Shown piece after piece: positions 32,534 to 44,550 of a stretch of DNA of 64,000 nt. The translations under genes and the position numbers were made by a program. The notes beneath the pieces were generated by a model. That model had not been told where the DNA came from. It worked only from the letters and a program-made list of their open reading frames with translations, and ran no database searches. Each line of letters starts with the position of its first letter. Position 1 is the first letter of the stretch. Source of the DNA: Atherinomorus stipes (Eukaryota; Chordata; Actinopteri; Atheriniformes; Atherinidae); assembly GCA_023101725.1 (NCBI GenBank), contig JALJCO010001238.1, positions 16,033 to 80,032 of the forward strand, given 5' to 3'.

Positions 32534-34334
32534 AGAGCTTTGTTGGAGGCTTTGACCACTGGCAGCAGCCTCAGAAGAACCTCCTCTGAAGGAGAGTATT
32601 TCTGCAGGTCAAACACCTCCAGATCTTCTGATGATGACAGTAAGATGAAGGCCAGAGCTGACCACTGAGCAGGAGACAGTTCATCTGTGGAGAGACGTCC
32701 TGATCTCAGGGACTGTTGGATCTCCTCCACTAGAGAAGCATCATTCAGTTCATTCAGACAGTGGAACAGATTCATGCTTCTCTCTGCAGACACATTCTTA
32801 CTGATCTTCTCCTTGATGTACTGAACTATTTCCTGATTGGTCTGTGAGCTATTTCCTGTCTGTGTCAGCAGGGCTTGTAGGAGCCTCTGATTGGTCTGCA
32901 GTGAAAGACCCAGGAGGAAGCGGAGGAACAAGTCCAGGTGTCCATTTGGACTCTGTAAAGCCTCGTCCACAGCTCTCTGATGGAGACGTCTTAGATCTGG
33001 TTTATAGAATAACTTCAACCGAAGAGAAACTGTTTGTCCTTCTTCCAGCAGGTTAACTCCAGACCTGATGAGGGTCAGACGGACATGAAGAGCAGCCAGA
33101 AACTCCTGAACACTCAGATGGATGAAGCTGAACACCTTCTCCTGGTATAGTCCTCTCTCCTCTTTAAAGATCTGTGTGAACACTCCTGAGTAAACTGAGG
33201 CTGCTGTGATATCGATGCCAGACTCTGTCAGGTCTGATTCATAGAAGATCAGGTTTCCTTTCTGCAGCTGATCAAAAGCCAGTTTTCCCAGAGACTCCAT
33301 CATCTCCCTGCTCTCTGGACTCCAGTGTGGATCTGTCTCAGCTCCTCCATCATACTTGACCTTCTTGACTTTGGTCTGGACCACCAGGAAGTGGATGTAC
33401 ATCTCAGTCAGGGTCTTGGGCAGCCCTCCTCCCTCTCTGGTTTCCAGTACATCCTCCAGAACTGTAGCAGTGATCCAGCAGAAGACTGGGATGTGGCACA
33501 TGATGTGGAGGCTTCGTGATGTCTTCATGTGGGAGATGATCCTGCTGGCCTGCTCCTCATCTCTGAACCTCTTCCTGAAGTACTCCTCCTTCTGTGGGTC
33601 AGTGAAGCCTCTGACCTCTGTCACCATGCCAACACAGTCAGGAGGGATCTGATTGGCTGCTGCAGGTCGTGTGGTTATCCAGAGGCGAGCAGAGGGAAGC
33701 AGTTTCCCCCTGATGAGGTTTGTCAGCAGCACATCCACTGAGGTGGACTTCCTAGGGTCCGTTAGGACTTGAGTTTTATTGAAGTCCAGAGGAAGTCGAC
33801 ACTCATCCAGACCATCAAAGATGAAGACCACCTGGAAGTCTTCAAAGCTGCAGATTCCTGCTTCTTTGGTTTCAGTAAAGAAGTGATGAACAAGTTCCAC
33901 CAAGCTGAACTTTTTCTCTTTCAGCACATTCAGCTCTCTGAAAGTCAGTGGAAACGTGAACTGGATGTCCTGGTTGCTTTTGTCTTCAGCCCAGTCCAGA
34001 GTGAACTTCTGTGTTAAGACAGTTTTCCCAATACCAGCCACTCCCTTTGTCATCACTGTTCTGATTGGTTCATCTCTTCCAGGTGGGAGTTTAAAGATGT
34101 CTTCTTGTCTGATGGTTGTTTCTGGTCTGTGTGGTTTCCTGGATGCTGTTTCAATCTGTCTGACCTCATGTTCATCATTGACCTCTGCAGTCCCTCCCTC
34201 TGTGATGTAGAGCTCTGTGTAGATCTGCTCCAGAAGGGTCGGCTTTCCTGCTTTAGCAATCCCCTCAAACACACACTGGAACTTCTTCTTCAGAGAAGAT
34301 TTCAGTTTACAGCCACAAACTGAAGCCAGAAGTT
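32534..34334 (-). CDS. NLRC3-like NLR, FISNA/NACHT exon
   Basis: The large exon of a fish NLRC3-like receptor, 1801 bp and fully open. It begins after a TTCATTCAG acceptor (34335-34343). The first part is a FISNA-type NACHT-associated segment (KKKFQCVFEGIAKAG, then SRKPHRPETTIRQEDIF). The P-loop is GVAGIGKTVLT, and the Walker B box is VVFIFDGLDEC. Winged-helix and NACHT-associated helical parts follow (CWITATVLEDV, FSFIHLSVQEFLAAL). It ends at a clean donor (CT|GTAAGT, 32534/32533) in phase 2, where leucine-rich repeats normally follow. NLRs of this group are cytosolic sensors of infection or stress. The methionine at 34443 lies in the upstream intron and is not a real start. Confidence 0.92.
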
Positions 34335-34481
34335 CTGAATGAAAAGAAGAAATAAGATGAGTCAGTAAAGATTTCAAGCCTGTGAAGAATGAGGATGTGA
34401 ATATGTGATGTTCCAGGTGTTGAGACATCAGTAAATGTGTCATTTATCCAGCAGCTTCCATCTTTAGAGAAATCCTCTTAC

Positions 34482-34683
34482 TGCTCTGCAGACGCTCAGC
34501 CAGCTCCTCCTGCTTCATTCTCCTCAGGAAGTCCACTGTCATCTTCACTAATGCCTCTCTGCTCTTCCTCTGCTCTTCATCCTCACCCTCCAAGACTGAG
34601 CATTCTGGGTAATCTGTACACATTAGCTTCTGGATCTTCTTCAGCTCATTCTTCACAAAAGTGATGATGTTGTCCTCCAGCAG
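34482..34683 (-). CDS. NLRC3-like NLR, exon 5
   Basis: A 202-bp exon between acceptor CTTCCAG (34690-34684) and donor A|GTAAGA (34482/34481). It encodes an acidic helical segment (ITFVKNELKKIQKLM, then EEQRKSREALVKM) that sits before FISNA in fish NLRs. Splicing to exon 6 is in phase. Confidence 0.88.
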
Positions 34684-34845
34684 CTGGAAGAGAAAACCAT
34701 ATGAAGGACACATTCAGACTGAAATCATGGAGACAAACATCAGATCCATGTTGGACACACTGACAGTCCACTGGTCTGCAAAGGTCACCATGGAGACCAC
34801 TGAGGACAGAAGACATGGAAAAGTAGTTGTTGGACATGTACAGAC

Positions 34846-34924
34846 CATAAATATGGAGTCCAGCTGTGTCTGATGCTGCTGAACAGACGGACCACTGGGA
34901 CGCTCTGAGCTCTGCTGGTCCACT
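34846..34924 (-). CDS. NLRC3-like NLR, exon 4
   Basis: A 79-bp exon between acceptor CCACAG and donor ATG|GTCTGT. It reads DQQSSERPSGPSVQQHQTQL, a linker conserved in fish NLRC3-like proteins. Its first base completes a codon begun in exon 3 and it ends in phase 0, matching both neighbours. Confidence 0.85.
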
Positions 34925-35409
34925 CTGTGGAGGAATCAGGAAGAATCAGCTGATATTCCGTCTGTTCCATCTTTATCAGGTAAAACCTGTTTTTCCATCT
35001 AAACAAACTTTTTCTTTTCTGTAAAGTTCAATGTTGTAGAAAAACATAATCTATTAAACTTATTTCTATAAAATTTGTTTCAGTGACATAATCTAACACA
35101 TCTATGGCCAAGCTGCTGTTGGAGATCTGGGGTCTCCAACTCTGCGCAAAATCTTTACTAAAAGTCTACGTGCGCCAAAAACCCAAAGTTTGCGTGCGCC
35201 GAAAAATATTCAGATTTATAAAACTGTGCGTACGCACAGGTGCAAGCAATTTCCTCTTTATAAATCACACTCTTCCTAGAACTTTGCGCAGGTGAAACTG
35301 GTTCATATCCCGCCCCCGACACACCCACATTCTTCCATAGATGGTCGATGCAAAGTAGCTCATAAATATATAAACAAGCCAACTGCGCCATGACAGCGTC
35401 AGCTTAATA

Positions 35410-35818
35410 ATGGCAGAGAGGACGAGAAAGCGCAATTTTACCGAGACTGAAGTCGAGGTGCTAGTTGGTGAGGTGGAGGCTCGAAAGGATGTTTCATTTG
35501 GCGGCCACAGTCGTGGAATAACAAATAAGCGAAAGGCTGCTGAGTGGCAGCATATTGTTGCTGCGGTGAATGTTGTTAGTGTGACGGAGAGGTCTGTGCC
35601 TGAAGTAAAAAAAAAGTGGTCGGATCTGAAAGTGGATGCAAAAAAGCAGACGGCATGCCACCGCCAGAGTGTGTCTGCCACTGGTGGGGGTCCTAGCACA
35701 CCCAGCCCCTCACCTCTGATGTCCAGAATAGCCTCCATACTTGGGCCTGAAAGTGTGAGTGGCATAGTGATGGAGAAGGAGGGAGACACGGACCAGGCAG
35801 AGACCACAGAGGAGACCG
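35410..35818 (+). CDS. Harbinger Myb/SANT-like protein, exon 1
   Basis: It starts MAERTRKRNFTETEVEVL, and residues 8-80 form a Myb/SANT-like trihelix domain with the WQHIVAAVN and KKKWSDLK helices. In Harbinger systems this protein binds the transposase and carries it to the nucleus and the transposon ends. The exon ends at donor ACCG|GTAAGTA (35818/35819). The open frame continues only a few codons into the intron. Confidence 0.82.
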
Positions 35819-35898
35819 GTAAGTAATTCTGTATAATTTTTATTTTGGTTCAACTAGGCTAAGACTTAAAATTAATAAACACAGATCTTGTCCTCCAG

Positions 35899-36182
35899 TA
35901 ACACTTCAGATGGAAGGAGTGGGTGGAGAGGAGAATCCCAGACCTGGGAGTCCCGAAACCGCTGCCGGAGTGGCCTGCCCAAACCCAAATGTGCCCCAAG
36001 CGCATGGCACACCTGGAAGTGGCCGGGTGCTGACTGATGCCGTCCTGAAAACGCAAAGGGAGACAATTGACGCAATCAAGGAAGTCAAAGTTGAATTGAA
36101 ACAAATCCGTGAGGTTATAACTGAAATTTCTGGTGTGTTGCGTGAAATTTCCACTTCATTAAAAGAAATTGCTTCAAAATGA
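35899..36182 (+). CDS. Harbinger Myb/SANT-like protein, exon 2
   Basis: It follows acceptor TCCTCCAG (to 35898) and is in phase with exon 1. It encodes a proline/glycine-rich linker and a C-terminal heptad-like helix (KEVKVELKQIREVITEISG) likely to form a coiled coil for self-association. The stop is TGA at 36180-36182. Confidence 0.75.
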
Positions 36183-36200
36183 ATATTGCTTACAGTTTTC

Positions 36201-37429
36201 TCACAAATGTTGCATGACCTGTTCGCGTAGCCTTGCTCCATGCCGGAATTCTTCATGTCGTTGAGGGGGCAGTGGATCAAAATTATCAGGATGAGGGGGA
36301 GGGGGGCCAGGTGGCAGAGGAATGGCATTCCGCATCGCCAAGTTGTGCAGGACACCACACGCCATAATGATTTTGCAAACCTTTTTTGGATGGTACAGCA
36401 GTCTGCCCCCGGAGGCATCCAAGCACCTCCATCGGCTTTTGAGGTAGCCGATGGTGCGTTCCACAACAGATCGCGCACGGCTGTGGATCAGATTAAAGCG
36501 CACCTCCTCTGCACTTTGCGGGTTTGGGAAAGGAGTGAGGAGCCAGCGCCTGAGGGGGTAGCCACTGTCACCTGCAAATTATATCAAATAATCTGAATCA
36601 AGTGTGTGTTAGAATTTCTACAATTTATAGGAAATTAGGACAAGTTTTTATTTAGGTTTAATTTATATTTACCAAGTAGCCAGCCATCACGCCCAGCGCC
36701 GACCTGCAGTCTATTCCCCACACTGCTGTGTGCCAGAATGAATGAGTCATGTGTTGACCCAGGCCACCGTGCCACTAAATTGGTCAGAACCATGCCCGAG
36801 TCGCAAATAATTTAGACATTGATTGAATGGACATTTTTACGGTTCACATAGACAAATTCGTTGTCACTCGGAGCCCTTATAGCAACATGTGTGCAGTCAA
36901 TCGCACCGATTACATTTGGGAAACCGGACATTGCTGCAAATTGCCTTTTAATGTTGGCCTATTCTCCCACAGTGTATGGAAACTTAATGTATTGCGTGGT
37001 CATTTGAATAATGCCATCCAAAACAGTTGCCATAATTGTGATTAGTGATGGCTGAGATATTCCAGACCTAAAGATAAAATATAATGAAAATTATTTTGCT
37101 TTGGAGTGACAACTGTCATATATCCTATTGTTCATCAAACAAATAGCAGCATACCTGTCGGCTAATTCCCGCTGGAAAGAACCGGTCGCCAGAAACCCTA
37201 GAGTGGTTAAGACCTGCAAATGTACTGGGATAGCACGGTTCCGGCGGGTAGGTTGAGCTAACACTGGGCCCAGATCAGCACAAAGATTCAAGAGCACTGC
37301 TCTGGGGAATCTAAATCGGCTTATCAGCCACTCATCATCATGGGCCAGAAAATCCTCATGGTCTCTAAAGACTCTCTCCATCCTGATCCTGCCATTGGCA
37401 TAGTCTTCAAGCAATGCCAGCGCATCCAT
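36201..37429 (-). pseudogene. Harbinger DDE transposase (three exons, two stops)
   Basis: HARBI1-like nuclease. Exon 1 (37429 to about 37156) starts MDALALLEDY and ends at donor ACAG|GTATGC. Exon 2 (about 37066-36673) follows TTATCTTTAG. It carries the first catalytic aspartate in GAIDCTHV and the second in ICDSG, but has in-frame TAG and TAA stops before and just after the first. Exon 3 (about 36568-36201) has GDSGYPL and the catalytic glutamate in VVERTIGYLKSRW. The intron sites agree in phase. The stops make it inactive as written, though the element could still move with help. Confidence 0.8.
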
Positions 37430-37995
37430 TGTAAAGCATTACGCACCAGTGTCACTGCAGTATTTATGTTTACTCAGTAATTACAGTAATTGCTATACAG
37501 CTTGTCACAATTAATGGAACAATGATCTTTTATTCTTTTACGTTTTGATGTTTTCTCTTCTGCACCCCTGCTGCAATGCTTTTTATGTTTTATGTAAAGC
37601 ATTTTGAATTATCCTGTACATTAATTTGCTTTATAGATAAACTTGTCATTGCTACAAAATTTGAAGATGAACATACACTTCGAACACACTGTGCTGTAAG
37701 TCCTGAATGGGTGCTTATGGCTTAATTGAGGACCATACAAGGGTTTACGAGGGTCTACAGTCTGATATTAATGGTTAAATGCATGAACGTGGCTTAAGTT
37801 CATCATCTCACCAGCGGTGCCGCCAGTTTCCCCGTCTCCAAAATGTTCGTGCGCAAAGTTCAGAATGTGCGCACCGGTGCGCACATTCTCCCGTCAGGTT
37901 TGTTTTTATAAATCAGAAACTTTGCGTGGAAAATCACTTACGCCACTTTCAAGCCCTGTTTTGTGCGTAAGCAAGCTTTATAAATGAGACCCCTG

Positions 37996-40900
37996 GGCTC
38001 TTATTTATAGACTAATCTGGGTAAACACCACCAGTAGACCAACCCCCAGGGTGCTTTTCTTTTCTGTACATGTGTAATTACAACAAAGGATAATCTGACT
38101 TTTTTCTTAACAATAACAAGTAAATCTGGAAGAACTTTCCCATTTCTTGATTTTTCATACAGCAGGTGAAAAACTTTAATTTGGGTAATAAATGAATGAG
38201 AGGATCACAAACATTTATTTCATGAAGATTGCTGCTGTCTGTCCACTGATAGTGTGTTTGCATCGGGCAGGAATTGGACACAGAGCAGAAGAGGAATGAC
38301 ATGCTGTCACCGCAGAGAAACACTGAATTTCATTCCCAACAAAAACACAGTAAACATTGGTGAATACTCATTAATCTGACACGATACTGTACATATCCAT
38401 GATGCAGCTTAAAATGAATACGTTAAGTACGGTAGTTAACTCTCATTAAAGGCAGGGTGGATGATGTTTTCCAAGAGCATATTTTACTATATTGCTTCGT
38501 CTTCTTCACACCCCGATTGCAGTCAACTAATTAGATGTTCTGACACAAAAATTTAAAAAAATTAATGACCTGTGGAACGGACAGGAATGAAAAAACCCCA
38601 TCCAATGAAAGGATGGGACTGCTCACAGCCCGTGCTGATTGATATAATGATTATTATCTCCATCAAACTCAATTGCTGTCTGTCCCCCTCTCACCCTACC
38701 CATGCGCACATGCACGCGTTTGCATCTCCCCGTAAGTGTCTCACAGTGCAGATGAACGTAGCTGCTTGCTTCTCTTATCTCTGCCGCTGTTTGCTCTTAA
38801 AAAGAATAAAACAGATGTGGATCAAGTCATGGAGGGGTTGGTGTTTGCAGTGACCATGTTTTACACCACAGAAGAAGTTGGAAAAGAGATAATTATCACT
38901 TTTAACAAGCGTGGTTCCTCTGCTGTTTACTGGGAAGCTAACAAGCTAGCCACTCGGCTGTTCTCTGGGAGATGTTGTGAAATATAAAATTATTTGCTCT
39001 GTTCAGGGCAATATTGTGACCAGAAAATAAAAATAGTTCAGTCAGAAACACAAATGGATCACATACACGATGTTCTGCAGCCTTTAGTTCAGGGGTCGGT
39101 AACTAAGTACCAATTTTTTTTCCATACCAACTGAACGCAGGCCAAAGTCACATCTTCACCATGTAAAATTTGTTTTTTCCAAATAAAGTTTCCTCTCATC
39201 TATACTTTTGAACCATACTTTTACCTACCGCAGTTGATAGTTTTGCAAAAACAATTTAATTAACTTATTGGTTAAAAATCTATTACAGTGGCACACACAG
39301 AGCCATCTTTTTCATAACTCCTTTTTTCTCCACGAGTCTCTTATATTTCTCCATCAAGCCAGATGATCTGAAGCCAAGCTGATGTGCTTTATTTGATCAT
39401 ATTTTGCCAGCTCATGAATCATGAATGAATGTTCTGAAATCTGTGTGAAACTGATGTTTTGTGGTCGCAGATATTAGTCACAATGTAGTCAATGATGAAA
39501 TAAAACCAAGTTTATCTACAAAGGGAGGATGTGTTGGAAAATGTGTGATGTTATTTGTAGATGTGTCCAAACACAAGAGTTTATTTTCATTGATATATAT
39601 TTAATATTCTGTTGGATCTAGTGTGCTTTGTTGTCACCTACAGCAGATAGAGGATATTGAGTTGTCAGGATTAACCTGGTCTAGTTGCATTTACATGGTG
39701 GAGGTTGCTGTGAACTAAGCACCGCGCACACAGCAGAGTTCAGTAACAACAAACCAGTTATTTTCCTCGTCTTTCTATCTGGTCTTTTTGCTCCTGAAGC
39801 AACAGTTCTGAGTGTTTAGTAACTGTGCTGTTCCAGTCATTTGGCTCCACACCATTTAAAATTCTGAACCTCTTAAGCTCTATAGCTCTTTTTAAGGTGT
39901 CTGCTTGAAAATGACATACCCAAAATGAATAGAGTATATCTCTGCATCTACAGTACAAGGTCTATTTGAGTAATTTTGGTGTCATAATAAAGGGAACACT
40001 TGGGACTTTTGTTCAAGTGTGTAAGACAGAATTTCTGTTAGTCATTCTAGTAAGCGGTTGTATAGGTTTGTATTCTTTGGCTGCTAGTTCACTGAGTTTT
40101 TGTCGTAGAGAAATAATAGTGGTACTGTTGAAATTGTCAGGATCTTAGCTTTCATATGATATACTATTTGTTTGTCTACCATGAAGTATCAGAGAGGTAG
40201 CGATGGAAATGTGCAGAGTGGGTGGATGCTCTGACCTTATTTAGATTTTGATATTTAAACATTAATTTGCTTGCTGTATGTTAAAATGACTTATGTGCTT
40301 GTAGCAGAGTTTCTCCTGTTTAATTTGATGTATGGTATGGCTACATTGCTACATAATTAGTGCAACATTGTGCGTCTTTTGCTGCAGTGAGTCTCAAGGT
40401 GGGGTTTAAGAGGCTACACTTTGCTGCTTCAGCCTCCAAATGAGGTCAGTTAAAGGTTAAATATGTAATACGGACAGAACAGTGACATCACGTGTGTCTA
40501 GGTCACGGGTCGGCAACCCGCGGCTCTTTTGTCCCTCTGATGCGGCTCCCTGGCATTTGAAAATTAATTAATGACTATTGTACTAAAGTGTATTTCATTT
40601 TGGTTGGCTCACTTTAATAATGTGATTCTAAAAGACCAAGACAAATTTCCCCTTGTGAGACAATAAAGTTAATCTTATTCTAAATTTGAAGATGATGATG
40701 ATCCCTCTGAGGGATTCATGTACAGTTGCGCACTTTTCCCATGTTCTCCGAGCACTCCAAATGCAGCATGTGAAATAAAATCCAACTCGACTATTAAAAT
40801 AAAGACATAATTTATATTGTACCATTTTGCAAAGCAGCCCATTGAGTGACAGGTGCAATAAACAGGTAACTGCAGTAAAACGGCGAGTAGCTATCCAGCA

Positions 40901-41780
40901 TGTGATATGATGCGTCTCACACACCTTTACGCAGCCAGTGTTAATAACTGCACTTCATGCTCACGTGCAGCTATTGTGCAGCATAGCATGATACAGCCCT
41001 ATCCAATCAGCAATCACGGAATTAAACATTAAAAACGCAATTAATTCTAAACAGAATATCACTGAGTGTGGACCTGCCGCGGAGCGCTGAACTTTCTTCC
41101 TGGTGCACTATCCCACGAACGCCTCAGAGCAGAGGTCTCTGTTGTGCTTGGATTCAAGTGCAGTCGACTGAGGATCACAACACTGCTGTTGCTGCAGTTA
41201 TCCACTCTGACCCTGTCATGCTGCGCTTTGACCACTTCTCCAGCCAGGTAGGCTGACGATGGAGAAGAAAAATGTCTGATGCACGGAGCATGTTCAGTGC
41301 TGCGTGGGAAGATTCGTTTTCATTGCTGACCAAATTATTTTGCGTAGCTATGTTCATATTTTGTGAAATAGTAATTTCATGTTGTGACCAACAGTCTTCA
41401 GCATGTCGAACAAGTAACGCAGAGAAGTTTATAACTGACAGCTAACATTAGCCATGTTAGCAAACAAGCTAGCTTACCGATCCAGGAGGAAAGTTGCCAT
41501 TTCCGTGTTTTGACGCCGTGGAAAACGTTTATGTGGGTCCATTTAGTGTAATCTTCAACTAAAGGTTTTGCTCTTCTCAGGTCACTCCTCCTCAGAAGCA
41601 GATAACATCTCCACGGCTCTGAAGCAGCTGCTTCACTCGTCGTCTCCACTGTTTCCCTGTACCAGCCTAACTGGGCCCAAAACACGAATGCCACACAAAG
41701 ATCGTATTTGGCAACCCGCAATGGCGGCGTGTATTGGCTTATAGACATAAATATAATGCCATTATCGAACCCGTTAAAAT
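37996..41780. other. Unassigned repetitive DNA in NLR intron 3
   Basis: No gene. Around 39080-39120 and 40505-40560 are segments of the GGGTCGGCAACCCGCGGCTC type seen at hAT ends. Around 41425-41525 is a segment repeated at 62880-62980. The rest is AT-rich sequence without motif. Confidence 0.45.
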
Positions 41781-42447
41781 TTATTTAACAGTCTTATCTT
41801 GAGCAGAACGGTATCTCTGAGAAATTTCAGTCAGATTTTAAAGCATTTTATAGTACAGAAGCAGCATTAAAAGTTTTAATGATCTGCTTTTAACTGCAGA
41901 CCATGGTAGTTCCACTGCGCTGATACTTTTAGATCTAGCATCTGCCTTTAACATGGTTGATCATCAGATCCTTTTGACCCGTTGGCGTGGCATTAACCAG
42001 TCATACCTAGCTGACAGGAGTGTTTCTGTCAGTTTAGGTCAGTACTCATCTGCTGCCTGCCCTCTCAACTGTGGGGTCCCCCAGGGTTCTATTCTGGGTC
42101 CTATTTTGTTTTCTTGGTATCTGCTTCCGTTGGGTTCTATCTTTAGTAAGTTTGGCATTTCTTTTCATCTCTTTTTGGCTTTTCTTTTCTGCTTTGCAGA
42201 TGACCTGCAGATCTATCTGCCACTGCCGACCAGGTCTTCTGGGTCCATTGACTGTCTGCTGCAGTGCCTTGCTGAGGTGCATTCATGGCTGACTCAGAAC
42301 TTTCTCCAGCTAAACAGGGATAAAACTGAAATTATTGTATTTGGTGAGTCAGATCTATTGGATGGTCATGTTTGTGTAATTGGCTCCTTGACACAATACT
42401 CCAAGCAATATGTCAGAAATCTTGCAGTGACCTTTGACTCTCGGTTC

Positions 42448-42697
42448 AGATTGTTTTTTTTTTTTTGATATACTTTATTCAAAAGTATATCAAGCCAATT
42501 AGGAAATTCATTCTCTGCACTTTCACCCATCTCAGGTTGAACCTGAGAACAGTGGGCCCCCGGGGAGCAGTTGGTGGGGGGTTAAGGACCTTGCTCAAGG
42601 GTCCAGAGTGGTTCACGTAAGTGCCGTGTCTGGGATTCAAACCCGGGTCTGCCGTGCCAAAGCCCACGACATTAACCACTACGCTATCCACTAGATT
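42448..42697 (-). mobile_element. tRNA-like SINE in L2 LINE
   Basis: Minus orientation. The tRNA-like head at the right has A-box TAGCGTAGTGGTTAA and B-box GGGTTTGAATCCC; a T-run on the plus strand (42454-42468) is its A tail. AGATT flanks both sides (42448-42452, 42693-42697), and the LINE reading resumes exactly across it. Confidence 0.8.
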
Positions 42698-43035
42698 CTA
42701 TAAACAGATAAGCTCTGATGTCAAATCCAGCTTTTTTCATTTGCGCCTTCTAGCCAAAGTCAAATCATATCTGCCATATCAGGGCTTAGAGAGGGCGATC
42801 CATGCTCTGGTTACCTGTCGCTTGGACTATTGTAATTCCCTCTATTTTGGAGTAGAGCAGTCTCTTCTTCAGCGCTTGCAGACTGTGCAGAACGCAGCTG
42901 CTCGTCTCCTGACAGGGTCTAAATGCATATTACTCCGGTGCTTGTTTCTTTACACTGGTTGCCAGTGCAGTTTAGGATTCAGTTTAAGATTTTACTACTT
43001 GTTTTTAAGAGTCTTAATGGTACTGCACCTCCCTA

Positions 43036-43931
43036 CCTCTTGGTAGTGCCCTGCACAGGTCCAATATCTGAGCCCGAGTCTGGCCTTGGCCCAAAAGGGT
43101 GGAGCCCCAGCCCGGCCCGGCCTGGCCCGACAGACCTTCAAAGTTCTCAGGCCCGAAACCCAATAAAGCCCGACTTTTTTTTTTTCTCCTTAAACCAGGC
43201 TGTCATTAAAACATGTTCATTGGGGATCTTGGCGTGATATTACGCTATTTTCATTATATTTTTTTATCAAAATAAAGTTATTAAATTGATTTAACTTAAT
43301 GACTGCATTCTTTTATTAATGAGAATTGGTGCGTTCAGGTGCAGTTATAGGTACACCTCCGATCTTATCTGAGAACTTTTATGGCACAAGCGGGGGATAT
43401 TTCGTTTCCTTTCAATATTAACTTTAGTTTGTAAAGTGTATGAAGCATTTTGGCTGATGTTTAATTTATGATTTTGTTTAATTAAATGACGATGCAACTG
43501 CAACAGCGCACGGAAATTTGACCTACATATCGCAGCCATAAGATACAAAAGCCAACGCACTTAAAAAAGTATCTCAGTGTCTATTATTACTATAAACGTA
43601 GCAAAAGCTTATCAGAAATATTTTCTTCTTTATCTTAATAAAGACAACAACTAGGAGCAGCAGAACTATCAATCTATAACAAACAACTTGTCCTGCGCAG
43701 CAAGGATGCCAGTGACGGGAGGGGGAGAAAGGAAAAGCGGCTGCTGCGTTCAAGTGTTGCCATTTGAATTGGTTAAACACAAACACCGCACACATCTCTC
43801 TAATTAGCGGGTTTTTAAAAAAGGAGGGCCCGAGGTAATGATATGGTCACTGGCCCGAAGCCCAGCCCACGGGCCGGGCTTCCATCGGGGCCCGCGGGCT
43901 TGGGGCTCCAGTGCAGGGCTCTACCTCTTGG
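43036..43931. mobile_element. hAT-type element with 8-bp duplication in L2 LINE
   Basis: Ends TAGTGCCCTGCAC (43044) and GTGCAGGGCTCTA (to 43923) are inverted, flanked by CCTCTTGG on both sides (43036-43043, 43924-43931). 880 bp, no transposase. Both termini are GC-rich, with repeated GGCCCGA/GCCCGG-type words. Confidence 0.9.
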
Positions 43932-44286
43932 AACTTCTGAACACTTACAGCCCAGTCAGAGCACTGAGGTCAACAAACCAGATGCTCTTGACAGTCCCTA
44001 GAAGCAGGCTAAAAGGAAGAGGTGATCGGGCTTTTTCTGTTGCTGCTCCTCGGCTTTGGAACAGCCTGCCCCTAACCATCAGATCTGCACAGTCCGTTGA
44101 TCATTTTAAATCACTGCTGAAAACTCATTTGTTTTCACTGGCTTTCCAACCAGCGTGAGAGAGTCTCATCTATCTATATTTATATTCTATATTTTTGTAT
44201 CTTTGGTTTTATCCATTTATGTGATTGTGTTTTTTATTCTGTTTTTATTTCTGATTTATTCTTTTATTCTGTACAGCACTTTGGTC

Positions 44287-44515
44287 AACTGACGTTGTTT
44301 TCCTTTTTTTTTTTAAGGATTTTTTGGGCACTAGTGGCCTTTATATGACAGTATATAGCAACAGGAAAGGGGCAGAGAGTGGGGAGTGACATGCAGCAAA
44401 GGGACCTGGACCAGGAATTGAACTGGGGCCGACTGCGCTGAGGAACTGTAGCCTCTGTTCATGGGGTGGCTGCTCAACCAACTGAGCTAATCACCGCCCC
44501 AACTGAGGTTGTTTT
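44287..44515 (-). mobile_element. tRNA-like SINE in L2 3' UTR
   Basis: Minus orientation. Head TTAGCTCAGTTGGTTGAGC and B-box AGTTCAATTCC, followed by a body containing TGCTGCATGTCACTCCCC, and an A tail seen as T-rich sequence at 44302-44314. Flanks 44287-44301 and 44501-44515 match at 14 of 15 positions. Confidence 0.82.
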
Positions 44516-44550
44516 TAAATGTGCTCTATAAATAAATTTGACTTGACTTA

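Larger units (their letters stand above)
35127..37995. mobile_element. PIF/Harbinger transposon with both genes
   Basis: Ends GGGTCTCC (35130) and GAGACCC (to 37992) are inverted and flanked by CTG on both sides (35127-35129, 37993-37995). Inside are the two genes that define the superfamily, a Myb/SANT-like DNA-binding protein (plus strand) and a DDE transposase (minus strand), arranged tail to tail. Subterminal sequences are rich in GTGCGTACGCAC-like palindromes. The 3' end of an L2-like tail may be embedded near 37560-37650. Confidence 0.85.
41790..44550 (+). mobile_element. L2-clade LINE with three nested insertions
   Basis: RT pieces in order: LLDLASAFNMVDHQIL near 41932, CGVPQGSILGPILF near 42070, the active-site box FADDLQIYLP near 42198, the DYCNSLYF segment near 42825, SLHWLPVQFRIQFKILLLVF near 42945, and the end APRLWNSLPLTIRSAQSVDH near 44055. 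The 3' tail is GTGCTCTATAAATAAATTTGACTTGACTT. It is interrupted by a SINE (42453-42692), a hAT (43044-43923) and a second SINE (44302-44500). Coding frames are broken. Confidence 0.82.

Noticed and set aside
33325..34323. Several plus-strand frames of 64 to 98 codons opposite the NACHT exon
   Set aside because: They are antisense shadows of a long, domain-bearing exon.
34335..34443. Start of the NLR protein at the methionine at 34443
   Set aside because: That frame runs through an intron; a clear acceptor at 34335 and the phase-matched upstream exon show the exon begins at 34334.
34714..35006. Extra frames on both strands next to the NLR exons as separate genes
   Set aside because: They run through intron 4 and beyond exon 4 and have no domain; only 34846-34924 is supported as exon.
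35265..35807. A 180-codon minus-strand frame over the Harbinger Myb-like gene
   Set aside because: Antisense to a recognisable SANT-type coding exon; no domain of its own.
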